From assembly GCA_030618325.1 (NCBI GenBank), contig JAUXDP010000064.1, forward strand, positions 1 to 13,009: a DNA stretch of 13,009 bases, written 5' to 3'. Below, piece after piece: positions 6,055 through 12,841 of the stretch. The stretch's first letter is position 1. Every line of letters begins with the position of its first letter. The notes below the pieces were generated by a model. That model was not told where the DNA came from. It saw nothing but the letters and a program-made list of their open reading frames with translations, and did no database searches. This DNA comes from Methylococcaceae bacterium. GTDB taxonomy: Bacteria > Pseudomonadota > Gammaproteobacteria > Methylococcales > Methylomonadaceae. Position numbers and translations under genes: made by a program.

Positions 6055-8439
6055 TCATTCGTTAACAATATCAGCAGGAAGACGGTGACGACTTTCTCGC
6101 TGATATCCTAAAAATTCAGGCTTTAAGTGTTTAATTAAAGCGGGTAACACAGTCATGCTAGAAATGAAACTAATCAGCACGGAAAAGGCGATCAACATGC
6201 CTAATTTTGCTAAAGGAGGCACAGTGCTCAACCCCAAAATCCCGAAGCCAAGGAACACCGCAACAAAGCTAAACAACAAGGCGCGGCCTGTTGATGGATA
6301 AAGTTGACGTAGTGCTTGCTCAGGTTCAAAACCTTGCTCAGCGATCAACAACTTGATCCGGTCTAAAGTATGTATGGCAAAATCAATACCGATACCTAAT
6401 GCGATTGCGGCTGTCATTGTAGTACCCACTGCAAGCGTTATTCCAACGACACCCATAAAGGCATAGACTGATAAAGTACCTAATATGACGGGGATAAGTG
6501 CTAGTGTGCCGCCATAAACAGAGCGAAGACTGATACAGACAAGCAGCCAGACCAAGATCAGTGCAAAGGCAACACTTTTAAATTGTGTCCCCAGCAAACT
6601 ATTGAGCCATTCATAATCAACATTGACCCGTCCGGATAATGTTGCTTTTATATCAGCCGTGTTGAAATTTTCATCAAGGTATTTTTGGGTCGCTTCCACC
6701 ACAACTTTGTTTTGCTGATAGCGTGCTGAATCCATACGTGCTCGAACTAATGCCATACGATAGTCATAGTCAATTTCTTCTTCAAAGTCAGTGGGGTCAC
6801 CACTCGCTGAATAGAGCAAAAAATACTGCGAGATCAAATCTGCATCATCTGGAATCACATAAGCGGATGTTGTATTTTCATTCAAAGAGCGGTTCATCTG
6901 CTTAATGTAATCAACAATGGATGTACTACCGTTGACATGTGGCAATGTCTTCAAAAACCCCTGTAAAGCATCGATGCGATGTAAATGTTCTGGCTTAAAT
7001 AAATCGCCTTCTGTGGGTGTTTCTATGACAATATCAAGGGTATTAGAACCATCCAAGGTTGCATTGATTGCCTTGTCTGCTAGAGAGATGGCTTCAGTTT
7101 CCTGGAAATTTTCTATCCATGATTCATTGACTTCTAATTTAAGCGCTCCCATCACGCCTAGCACACTGACGATAACCGACAAAAAAAGTACCTTTTTGGT
7201 ATTACCCAGCACCCAGCTACCAATGGTGTCCATAATTTTGCTGAAGAAATCGATTTGTAAGCCCTGCCTATTCGACTTAAATGCTGGGCTATGAATTGGT
7301 TTTAACATCACTAACGCTGCAGGCACAAAGGTCAGTGAGAACAAACCGGCCATAGCCAACCCAATCAATGAAAACAAACCAAAGGCTTGCATAGGCGGCA
7401 TATAAGAAGAAATAGAAACGCCCAGAAAACCTACCATCGAAGTTAAGGTGGTAATGGTAACGGGTCGCCACATTAACACCATAGTGCGAACCACGAGGTC
7501 TCGCTGACTATCATTAGGATGATTAGCCAGTTCTTCATAATATTGACTAAGCACATGGATAGAATCGGCGACAGCAACACCAACTAATAAAATTGGCATG
7601 CTAGTGGTAATGACATAAACGGGTACACCCACGCTCGCCATCAAGCCTACCGCTGCGGCAACCGCTGAAAAAATCACCACGGCGGGAATGATGGTTCCCC
7701 GCCAAGTACGAAATGAAAGTAAACATAATAGAGTAATGACCACCACCGAAATAGGCACTAACCGTGCTGCATCGGCATTAATATAAGTCACTAAATAACC
7801 TGAAACGGCACCATCACCTGCGACATGCAAACTTTCACCATTATTGGTTGGCGCGCGTGCAATTAAATCAAGTAATTGTTCATAGACGTTTGGTGCTGCA
7901 TTAACATCGTAGACTTCGGTAACGATTAACGTGGCTGAACCATCGCGCGCCACAAGACTACCCTGATAGAGTGGGAAATCCATAACCGCTGCCCTCACCT
8001 TGTCCGCATCTTTCTGAGTGATGGGCGGGGTTTCAAAAAATGGCTCTATCACCATGCCTTCAGAATTACCGGTAATATTATCCTCGGTGGCAAGACTGAC
8101 GACGCGATCACGATTAATTTCCGGCATTTTCATGACTTCATCCGTTAACCACTGGATGAGTTGCAATGATTGAGGATTAAACACACCTTGTTCACCCTTA
8201 TTAACAACGGCAATTACCATGGGATCCTTTAGGCCGAATGTCTGCTCTACTTGATCACGATAGAGCAATGCAGGATTGTCATCGGGTAAGAACGATTCCG
8301 ATCTGGCATCAATGGTCAGCTTTGGGATAAAAGCAGCAGTGCCAAAGATAATGAGTAAACCCAGGGTAATAATGGTTTTCGGTATGCCCGTAATCGTAGT
8401 AAAAAAGCGATGTGATAATGATGTTGCTTTAGTTTTCAT
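6055..8439 (-). CDS. RND superfamily transporter, MMPL/HAE3 type
   Basis: A 794-residue inner-membrane transporter with the duplicated RND plan. TM1 is at about 22-39, a periplasmic loop at 40-228 and TM2-6 at 229-380. TM7 is at about 416-434, a second loop at 435-618 and TM8-12 at 619-770. The membrane aspartates are present in both halves, in GVAVADSIH (Asp292) and GIGIDFAIH (Asp686), typical of the MMPL/HAE3 group that includes the hopanoid transporter HpnN. At this length it is shorter than AcrB-type pumps and lacks the TolC-docking insertions. Members move lipids or other hydrophobic molecules using proton motive force. No membrane-fusion adaptor or TolC gene lies nearby. AGGAG precedes the start and overlaps the end of the GST gene, whose stop is two bases away, showing tight coupling. 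The substrate is unknown. Confidence 0.92.
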   Translation of the reverse strand: MKTKATSLSHRFFTTITGIPKTIITLGLLIIFGTAAFIPKLTIDARSESFLPDDNPALLYRDQVEQTFGLKDPMVIAVVNKGEQGVFNPQSLQLIQWLTDEVMKMPEINRDRVVSLATEDNITGNSEGMVIEPFFETPPITQKDADKVRAAVMDFPLYQGSLVARDGSATLIVTEVYDVNAAPNVYEQLLDLIARAPTNNGESLHVAGDGAVSGYLVTYINADAARLVPISVVVITLLCLLSFRTWRGTIIPAVVIFSAVAAAVGLMASVGVPVYVITTSMPILLVGVAVADSIHVLSQYYEELANHPNDSQRDLVVRTMVLMWRPVTITTLTSMVGFLGVSISSYMPPMQAFGLFSLIGLAMAGLFSLTFVPAALVMLKPIHSPAFKSNRQGLQIDFFSKIMDTIGSWVLGNTKKVLFLSVIVSVLGVMGALKLEVNESWIENFQETEAISLADKAINATLDGSNTLDIVIETPTEGDLFKPEHLHRIDALQGFLKTLPHVNGSTSIVDYIKQMNRSLNENTTSAYVIPDDADLISQYFLLYSASGDPTDFEEEIDYDYRMALVRARMDSARYQQNKVVVEATQKYLDENFNTADIKATLSGRVNVDYEWLNSLLGTQFKSVAFALILVWLLVCISLRSVYGGTLALIPVILGTLSVYAFMGVVGITLAVGTTMTAAIALGIGIDFAIHTLDRIKLLIAEQGFEPEQALRQLYPSTGRALLFSFVAVFLGFGILGLSTVPPLAKLGMLIAFSVLISFISSMTVLPALIKHLKPEFLGYQRESRHRLPADIVNE

Positions 8440-8441
8440 GG

Positions 8442-9059
8442 CTACTCTCCTTCAGGGATTAACATGCCGCGTTGTACTGCGGGTCTTAGCTTAAGTTGCT
8501 TTAGCCAGCGAGTAAGATTCTGGTAGTCAGTCAGTTTCTGCTCCTGTGTCAATGCAGCCGGTAATGCGGTAATATCTGCAATGCTGTAACTTGATCCGGC
8601 CAGAAATTCCTGTTCAGCTAACTGCTGGTCAAAATAACGATACAAATCATGCACGCGATTTCTTAACTCTTCGGCTGCCTGTGGTTGTTTGTCTGAGCAG
8701 AGGTGTTGTAAATAAAACGCGCTGAATATGACTGAACCGATATCTACCGCATAAAAATGCATCCATTCATAAACTTTTGCTCTTTCAGTTAGGGAAGCTG
8801 GTAATAAATGCCCGGTTTTTTCTGCCAAATATTGCAAAATGGCAACCGATTGCGTGAGTATAAAAGGGTCGGAATTACCGCTGTCATGATCCACCAGTAC
8901 TGGAATCCGTCCACTGGGGTTAAGGCGTAAAAATTCGGGCTGACGTTGTTCACCTTTCGCCAGGTTAACCCGGTGCACCGAATAATCCAGTCCAACTTCC
9001 TCCAACATGATGGAGACGCGCTGGCCGTTAAATGTGTTGGCGGAATATAGATCTATCAT
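8442..9059 (-). CDS. Glutathione S-transferase, YfcG/Ure2p-like
   Basis: A 205-residue cytosolic GST and the first gene of the operon. The N-terminal thioredoxin fold holds NPSGRIPVLVD with the cis-proline at residue 53, and the glutathione-binding TQS at 69-71. The C-terminal helical domain includes SIADI, the N-capping box. The overall pattern (MIDLYSANTFNGQRVSIML) resembles the Nu-class YfcG/YghU group, which in Escherichia coli has disulfide reductase activity. No catalytic Tyr, Ser or Cys is obvious near the N-terminus; Asn11 may take that role. The start at 9059 is fixed by AGGAG seven bases upstream. A longer reading from a GTG at 9125 would run through a predicted operator and is rejected. 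It may conjugate or reduce an electrophilic substrate that is then exported; that is inference. Confidence 0.9.
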   Translation of the reverse strand: MIDLYSANTFNGQRVSIMLEEVGLDYSVHRVNLAKGEQRQPEFLRLNPSGRIPVLVDHDSGNSDPFILTQSVAILQYLAEKTGHLLPASLTERAKVYEWMHFYAVDIGSVIFSAFYLQHLCSDKQPQAAEELRNRVHDLYRYFDQQLAEQEFLAGSSYSIADITALPAALTQEQKLTDYQNLTRWLKQLKLRPAVQRGMLIPEGE

Positions 9060-9090
9060 ATTGTTCTCCTTTGTCTGTAGGAACTTACAA

Positions 9091-9110
9091 CAAACCAACT
9101 GGTCTGTTTG
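9091..9110. promoter_or_regulatory. Operator copy 1 for the TetR-family repressor (predicted)
   Basis: The imperfect palindrome CAAACCAACTGGTCTGTTTG matches copy 2 in the shared core CAAACCRACTRGTCTGT. It overlaps the predicted start of transcription of the operon, just downstream of its -10 element. TetR-family repressors usually bind such palindromes in the divergent region beside their own gene. Confidence 0.7.
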
Positions 9111-9115
9111 ATAAA

Positions 9116-9144
9116 ACAATAGCACAAACCGACTAGTCTGTCTA
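9116..9144 (-). promoter_or_regulatory. Predicted sigma-70 promoter of the six-gene operon
   Basis: On the - strand the -35 is TAGACA (9139-9144) and the -10 is TATTGT (9116-9121), with a 17-base spacer. Transcription would begin near 9109, about 50 bases before the GST start. Operator copy 2 fills the -35 and spacer, and copy 1 lies over the start point, a layout expected for repression. The hexamers are only fair matches. Confidence 0.5.
9125..9144. promoter_or_regulatory. Operator copy 2 for the TetR-family repressor (predicted)
   Basis: CAAACCGACTAGTCTGTCTA repeats copy 1 in the same orientation, starting 34 bases further along (about three helical turns). The inner ACTAGT is a perfect palindrome. 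It covers the -35 and spacer of the operon promoter and abuts the TATAAT of the tetR promoter, so one bound dimer could block both directions. Confidence 0.7.
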
Positions 9145-9148
9145 TAAT
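9143..9148 (+). promoter_or_regulatory. -10 element of the tetR promoter (predicted)
   Basis: A perfect TATAAT lies 29 bases before the tetR start codon. No good -35 is seen at the proper distance. It overlaps the end of operator copy 2 by two bases, consistent with autorepression. Confidence 0.5.
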
Positions 9149-9177
9149 ATTACTAAACTATTTACAAAGGCTAAAAC

Positions 9178-9780
9178 ATGACAACAGAACGTAACCCGGA
9201 AAATACCCGTATGAAAATTCTTGGTGCAGCTTTTCAGGAAATACACAAACACGGCTATCAGGGCATGCGCGTGGATAATGTGTTAAAAAATACCAACCTG
9301 AAAAAAGGCGCTTTGTATCATCATTTTGCTGGAAAACAGGCCCTAGGTTATGCTGTTTTGGAAGAATTGATACAGCCGCGCATCGCTGAATTGTGGATCG
9401 ATCCGTTAAATGACTTTGGCAATCCTCTGGAAGGTATTCACGCCTTGTTTGAAGGACTTGATGCTGTCTGGAGCGACGAGTCTTTTATCCTAGGCTGTCC
9501 GTTAAACAATCTGGCACAGGAAATGTCGCCAATTGACGAAGGCTTTAGGGAACGAATTGAGAAATTTTTTCAATATTGGAAAGCATCCATAGCGGAAGCA
9601 TTAAAGACCGGCCAGGAAAAAGGGATCGTTGATATTTCAATCAATACTGACGACTGCGCCATCTTTATTCTTTCCTCTATTGAGGGCGCATTAGGTATGA
9701 CAAAGAACCATCAGGACAAAGAGATTTACTACAGTTGTGGGAAGGAATTAAAGCGATATTTGAATACCCTAAGAGCATAA
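9178..9780 (+). CDS. TetR/AcrR family transcriptional repressor
   Basis: A 200-residue DNA-binding regulator, divergent from the six-gene operon. The N-terminal helix-turn-helix spans about residues 10-57, with the family pattern ILGAAFQEIHKHGYQGMRV and the recognition segment NLKKGALYHHF. The C-terminal ligand domain contains LGCPLNNLAQEMS with Cys107, plus Cys160 and Cys187. Regulators of the NemR/AcuR-like branch carry a similar GC...L segment, and NemR senses electrophiles through cysteines, so a thiol-based or small electrophile signal is possible here. AAAGG lies ten bases before the ATG. The twin palindromes in the intergenic region are its likely operators and would give autorepression together with repression of the operon. 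The inducer cannot be named from sequence. Confidence 0.92.
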   Translation: MTTERNPENTRMKILGAAFQEIHKHGYQGMRVDNVLKNTNLKKGALYHHFAGKQALGYAVLEELIQPRIAELWIDPLNDFGNPLEGIHALFEGLDAVWSDESFILGCPLNNLAQEMSPIDEGFRERIEKFFQYWKASIAEALKTGQEKGIVDISINTDDCAIFILSSIEGALGMTKNHQDKEIYYSCGKELKRYLNTLRA

Positions 9781-9847
9781 TGAATTTACCGTACTTAGTG
9801 AAACAGAATAGACTATACCCTCCCATTAAATAAATAGACCTACACCC

Positions 9848-10423
9848 ATGCCAAAAATACTCGCCTTTGCTGGCAGCAGCAGAAAAGACTCACTCAATAA
9901 AAAGCTGTTAAAAATTGCGGTTTTAGGCGCTGAAAGCGCTGGAGCTACAGTTACTTTTATTGATTTAGCAGATTACCCAATGCCGTTATTTAACCAAGAC
10001 CTGGAATCAGAACAAGGAATGCCAGAAAAGGCCCATGAATTTAAAAATCTACTCATTGAACATGATGGTTTTTTAATAGCCTCACCTGAATACAATAGTG
10101 CCTTCAGCCCATTACTAAAAAATGTCATTGACTGGGCGTCTCGGGCAGAATCGCAGGATGAACCACCTTTAGTCGCTTACAAAGGTAAAGTAGCCACAAT
10201 TATGGCAACCTCTCCTGGTGCGTTAGGCGGAATCAGGGGATTGGTTTTTTTAAGAATGCTTCTTGGCAATATCGGTGTAACTGTAATCCCCGATCAAATT
10301 GCTGTACCTCAAGCAATGAAAGCATTTGCTGCTGATGGTTCGCTGATTGATGAAAAGCGACAACAAACCGTCATTGATCTAGGAACAAAGTTATCTCAGG
10401 TAGCAGCACAATTGTGTGTCTAA
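9848..10423 (+). CDS. NADPH-dependent FMN reductase
   Basis: A 191-residue flavodoxin-fold protein of the NADPH-dependent FMN reductase family (ArsH/ChrR/azoreductase-like). The phosphate-binding loop GSSRKDSLNKKL (residues 9-20) and the flavin-contact stretch SPEYNSAFSPLLKNVIDW (79-96) are clear, as is the glycine-rich SPGALGGIRGL further on. It should be cytosolic and use NAD(P)H to reduce FMN, quinones or similar electron acceptors. It follows the tetR gene after 67 bases on the same strand and could share its transcript. It has no recognisable ribosome site: the bases before the ATG are C-rich. That leaves translation efficiency and the exact start uncertain, but the family motif begins right at the N-terminus, so the start is probably right. 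A role in detoxification alongside the GST operon is inferred. Confidence 0.9.
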   Translation: MPKILAFAGSSRKDSLNKKLLKIAVLGAESAGATVTFIDLADYPMPLFNQDLESEQGMPEKAHEFKNLLIEHDGFLIASPEYNSAFSPLLKNVIDWASRAESQDEPPLVAYKGKVATIMATSPGALGGIRGLVFLRMLLGNIGVTVIPDQIAVPQAMKAFAADGSLIDEKRQQTVIDLGTKLSQVAAQLCV

Positions 10424-10499
10424 CAAAAACTCCATATCAATCATAGAAAATACTGCTTAAGAAGGAACTGTGGAGAACATTCCACCATAACTTCAATAA

Positions 10500-10748
10500 T
10501 TACCAAACTGACTTTTTATAATTAGCTCGAATAATTTTATCTTTCGTAATCAAGACTGAGTCTGACGCTTCAGCCCCTACTGTAAAAAGGCGATCAAAGA
10601 CATCTCTTGTCCATACATATTCAATAGCTTTATCGAATACCTGTTCTGCTTTCAGCAAACAAACTTTTAGCCCAATAGCCTTATCAAAGATTAAGTCTCC
10701 CACGCAGAGGGGGATCGATAGCTTAGTAGTGAGTCTAGACGCTAGTTA
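10500..10748 (-). pseudogene. C-terminal remnant of a VapC-like PIN-domain toxin
   Basis: This frame encodes the last part of a PIN-domain protein of the VapC type. GLKVC, then VWTRDVFDRL, then SVLITKDKIIRANYKKSVW correspond in order to the family's C-terminal third, including the acidic residues of WTRD and the ITKD loop. The N-terminal half with the first catalytic aspartate is missing. Upstream of a GTG at 10703 the frame continues for 14 codons of unrelated sequence to a stop at 10746-10748. No VapB-like antitoxin gene is visible in the 120 bases before the next gene, nor overlapping it. I read it as a truncated, inactive toxin relic left by a deletion. Expression from the GTG is unlikely, as no ribosome site is apparent. 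Confidence 0.72.
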
Positions 10749-10802
10749 AAATTAATAGCATTTGAGATCCAACTTATATGGTTTGTTCTAAAAAAGACTC
10801 AT

Positions 10803-10830
10803 TTGACTAAACTTAGCCATAAGCTATATT
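10803..10830 (+). promoter_or_regulatory. Predicted sigma-70 promoter of the MetOD1-kinase pair
   Basis: TTGACT (10803-10808) and TATATT (10825-10830) are separated by 16 bases and lie upstream of the MetOD1 gene, giving a leader of about 30 bases. Both hexamers are good matches and the position fits. Confidence 0.5.
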
Positions 10831-10867
10831 TAAACTAATCATTCCAGCAACTTTTAGCCCTCCCTGC

Positions 10868-11410
10868 ATGAATATATCAGAACATAACTCCACAAAAATA
10901 GCAGATCTCAATATCCCCTTAGAAAGAGATGTTTTTAGCCGTACACTCATCAGAGAATTGGCGGGTACTTTACAAGACGTTATTGGCCTTAAAGAATCAG
11001 AAGGTTTTATCAGTATCGTTGGAAAAAATATAGGCGAATGGATAAATGACACCTACAAAAGCCAATTAAAGCAGACTAAATTATCTCGCGAGCAAGTTAT
11101 TGCCGTACTCATTGATTTAAAAACACGAATTAATGGTGAATTTAGGCTGCTAGAGCAAGATCAGAATAAGGTTGTTTTTAAAAATCGCCAGTGTCCTTTT
11201 GAAGATAAAGTCATAGATAGAGAATGTATGTGCATGATGACTTCGAATGTTTTTGGATCTATCACTGCAAATAATTTAGGTTATTCCAAAGTAGTTTTAG
11301 AAGAAACAATTGCCAAAGGTGATAAAGAATGCAAAGTTATCGTGCATTTTAATCGTACCGCTGAATCTGAAGCAGCTGAAGGAAGAGAATACTTCAATCT
11401 AGTTGGCTAA
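10868..11410 (+). CDS. MetOD1 (methanogen output domain 1) protein
   Basis: A 180-residue soluble protein. The C-terminal half fits the MetOD1 domain, first named as an output domain in methanogen signalling proteins. It has a CPFE motif at Cys109, then Cys120 and Cys122 (ECMCMMTSNVFGSI), the block GYSKVVLEETIAKGD, and Cys155. The four cysteines suggest a metal, heme or redox site, but no ligand is established from sequence. The N-terminal half (about residues 15-85) is helical and may be a dimerisation part. There is no signal peptide. The next gene, a histidine kinase, starts two bases after this stop, so the two are almost certainly co-translated and work together; this protein could be the kinase's sensor or its effector. 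No ribosome site is seen before the ATG, and there is no better start downstream. Confidence 0.78.
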   Translation: MNISEHNSTKIADLNIPLERDVFSRTLIRELAGTLQDVIGLKESEGFISIVGKNIGEWINDTYKSQLKQTKLSREQVIAVLIDLKTRINGEFRLLEQDQNKVVFKNRQCPFEDKVIDRECMCMMTSNVFGSITANNLGYSKVVLEETIAKGDKECKVIVHFNRTAESEAAEGREYFNLVG

Positions 11411-11412
11411 TC

Positions 11413-12780
11413 GTGCACATAAGCCACTTTCTAGAGTTTACCTTTTCATTTTCTGAAAGGGCATGTTTGTTAAACCCGAAAGGGATTATCCTAGCTATAA
11501 ATCCCGCAGCAACGGAGTTTATTGGAAAACAAAATAATGAAGTTAAAGGTGCTCATTTCAGCAGCTTACTCGATATAACAGAAACACGCTTTGAGCAGTA
11601 TTTAAAACTATCCACTAGTAGCCGGGAAGCTACAGCAGGACGACTACTTATATTAAATTCAAATATTGAAAGTATCGAATGTGAGTGCAAAGCAGCATTA
11701 TTGCTTCCAGTGGGCGCTGACGGCAAACCCAGTCTTTTACTCCGTTGGAGCAGTACTAAATCACAATCCACAACATTTTCATTGTTAAATGTCGAATTAG
11801 AAGCATTACGAGTTCAACATCATAAAATCATGGATCAAAGAGATTATTTGGAAGGCCATGTAAAACGGCGAACCAAACAACTCATTGAAAAAACCGAACA
11901 ATTAGAGCAATCCAATAAGGAGCTGTGGACGATTAAAAAAGACCTGGAAAGCTATCAATGCAATCTGGAAGAACTTGTCGAACAAAAAACTCAGGACTTA
12001 AAAGAAACAACGCAAAATGCTTTGTTAGCTGAAGAAGCTGCTGTTCAGGCAAATCAGGCAAAATCAGAATTTCTTTCCAATATGTCCCATGAATTGCGTA
12101 CACCTATGCATGCCATTTTATCTTTTTCTGATTTTGGTAGAAAAAAAATTACCAGCACCACTCTTGAAAAATTACACGATTACTTCACAAAAATACATTC
12201 TAGTGGCGAACGCCTCTTAAACTTGCTTAATGATCTCCTTGATATATCTAAATTAGAATCAGGAAAAATGAAAATGGATTTAGTTGAGCATGATCTACAC
12301 ATCTCTATTGACTCCTGCATTAATGAACTCACTGGATTAATCGACAAGAAGTCTATTAGTTTAATAAAAAATTCGACCAGTGATGCAAAAGCGACTATAG
12401 ATGTAGCCAGCATAAATCAGGTTATTATCAACATTCTTTCAAATGCGATTAAATTTTCGCCAGAGAACAGTAATATTACGCTAACACTTAGAACAATCAC
12501 ACCATCTGATTCTGCAAATGATCTAACTGAATCAAGACCCACTATACAACTCAGTATTCAGGATGAAGGTCCCGGCATTCCACCCTCAGAACTTACCACC
12601 ATTTTCGATTCATTTATTCAAAGTAGTTACACCCGAACTGGAGCGGGAGGCACCGGTTTAGGACTATCCATCTGTAAAAGCATCATTGAGCTACATCACG
12701 GTCATATTTGGGCCGAGAATGCCGCAGGCAAAGGAGCAATTATAATTTTTCAGATACCTATCGCGAGACCTGGTGAATAA
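11413..12780 (+). CDS. Soluble PAS-domain sensor histidine kinase
   Basis: A 455-residue kinase with no membrane segment, hence cytosolic. Order of parts: PAS-like sensor domain (about 10-115), coiled coil (about 125-218, with regular LEQ/LEE heptads), HisKA domain with phospho-accepting His226 in SHELRTP, and HATPase domain. The ATPase shows the N box around Asn344 (NILSNAIKFS), DEGPGIP (G1, 384-390), IFDSF (F box, 397-401) and GTGLGLSI (G2, 413-420), so it should be active. It has no receiver or Hpt domain, and no response regulator lies in the window, so its partner is elsewhere. It starts with GTG two bases after the MetOD1 stop, with no clear ribosome site. The PAS fold begins almost at once, and the next in-frame Met lies beyond it, so the GTG is needed. 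Expression probably depends on translational coupling to the MetOD1 gene. Confidence 0.9.
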   Translation: MHISHFLEFTFSFSERACLLNPKGIILAINPAATEFIGKQNNEVKGAHFSSLLDITETRFEQYLKLSTSSREATAGRLLILNSNIESIECECKAALLLPVGADGKPSLLLRWSSTKSQSTTFSLLNVELEALRVQHHKIMDQRDYLEGHVKRRTKQLIEKTEQLEQSNKELWTIKKDLESYQCNLEELVEQKTQDLKETTQNALLAEEAAVQANQAKSEFLSNMSHELRTPMHAILSFSDFGRKKITSTTLEKLHDYFTKIHSSGERLLNLLNDLLDISKLESGKMKMDLVEHDLHISIDSCINELTGLIDKKSISLIKNSTSDAKATIDVASINQVIINILSNAIKFSPENSNITLTLRTITPSDSANDLTESRPTIQLSIQDEGPGIPPSELTTIFDSFIQSSYTRTGAGGTGLGLSICKSIIELHHGHIWAENAAGKGAIIIFQIPIARPGE

Positions 12781-12841
12781 GCAAATTCCCAGGAGGCTAT
12801 TCGTGTTGCCAAATTGTGATATTTATGGCCTTGTAGACCTA

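Noticed and set aside
9060..9125. N-terminal extension of the GST from a GTG at 9125
   Set aside because: The extra 22 residues do not fit the GST fold, run through operator copy 1, and have no ribosome site; the ATG at 9059 has AGGAG in place.
10424..10499. Terminator hairpin after the FMN reductase gene (GTGGA...TCCAC)
   Set aside because: The stem is only about five bases and no T-run follows.
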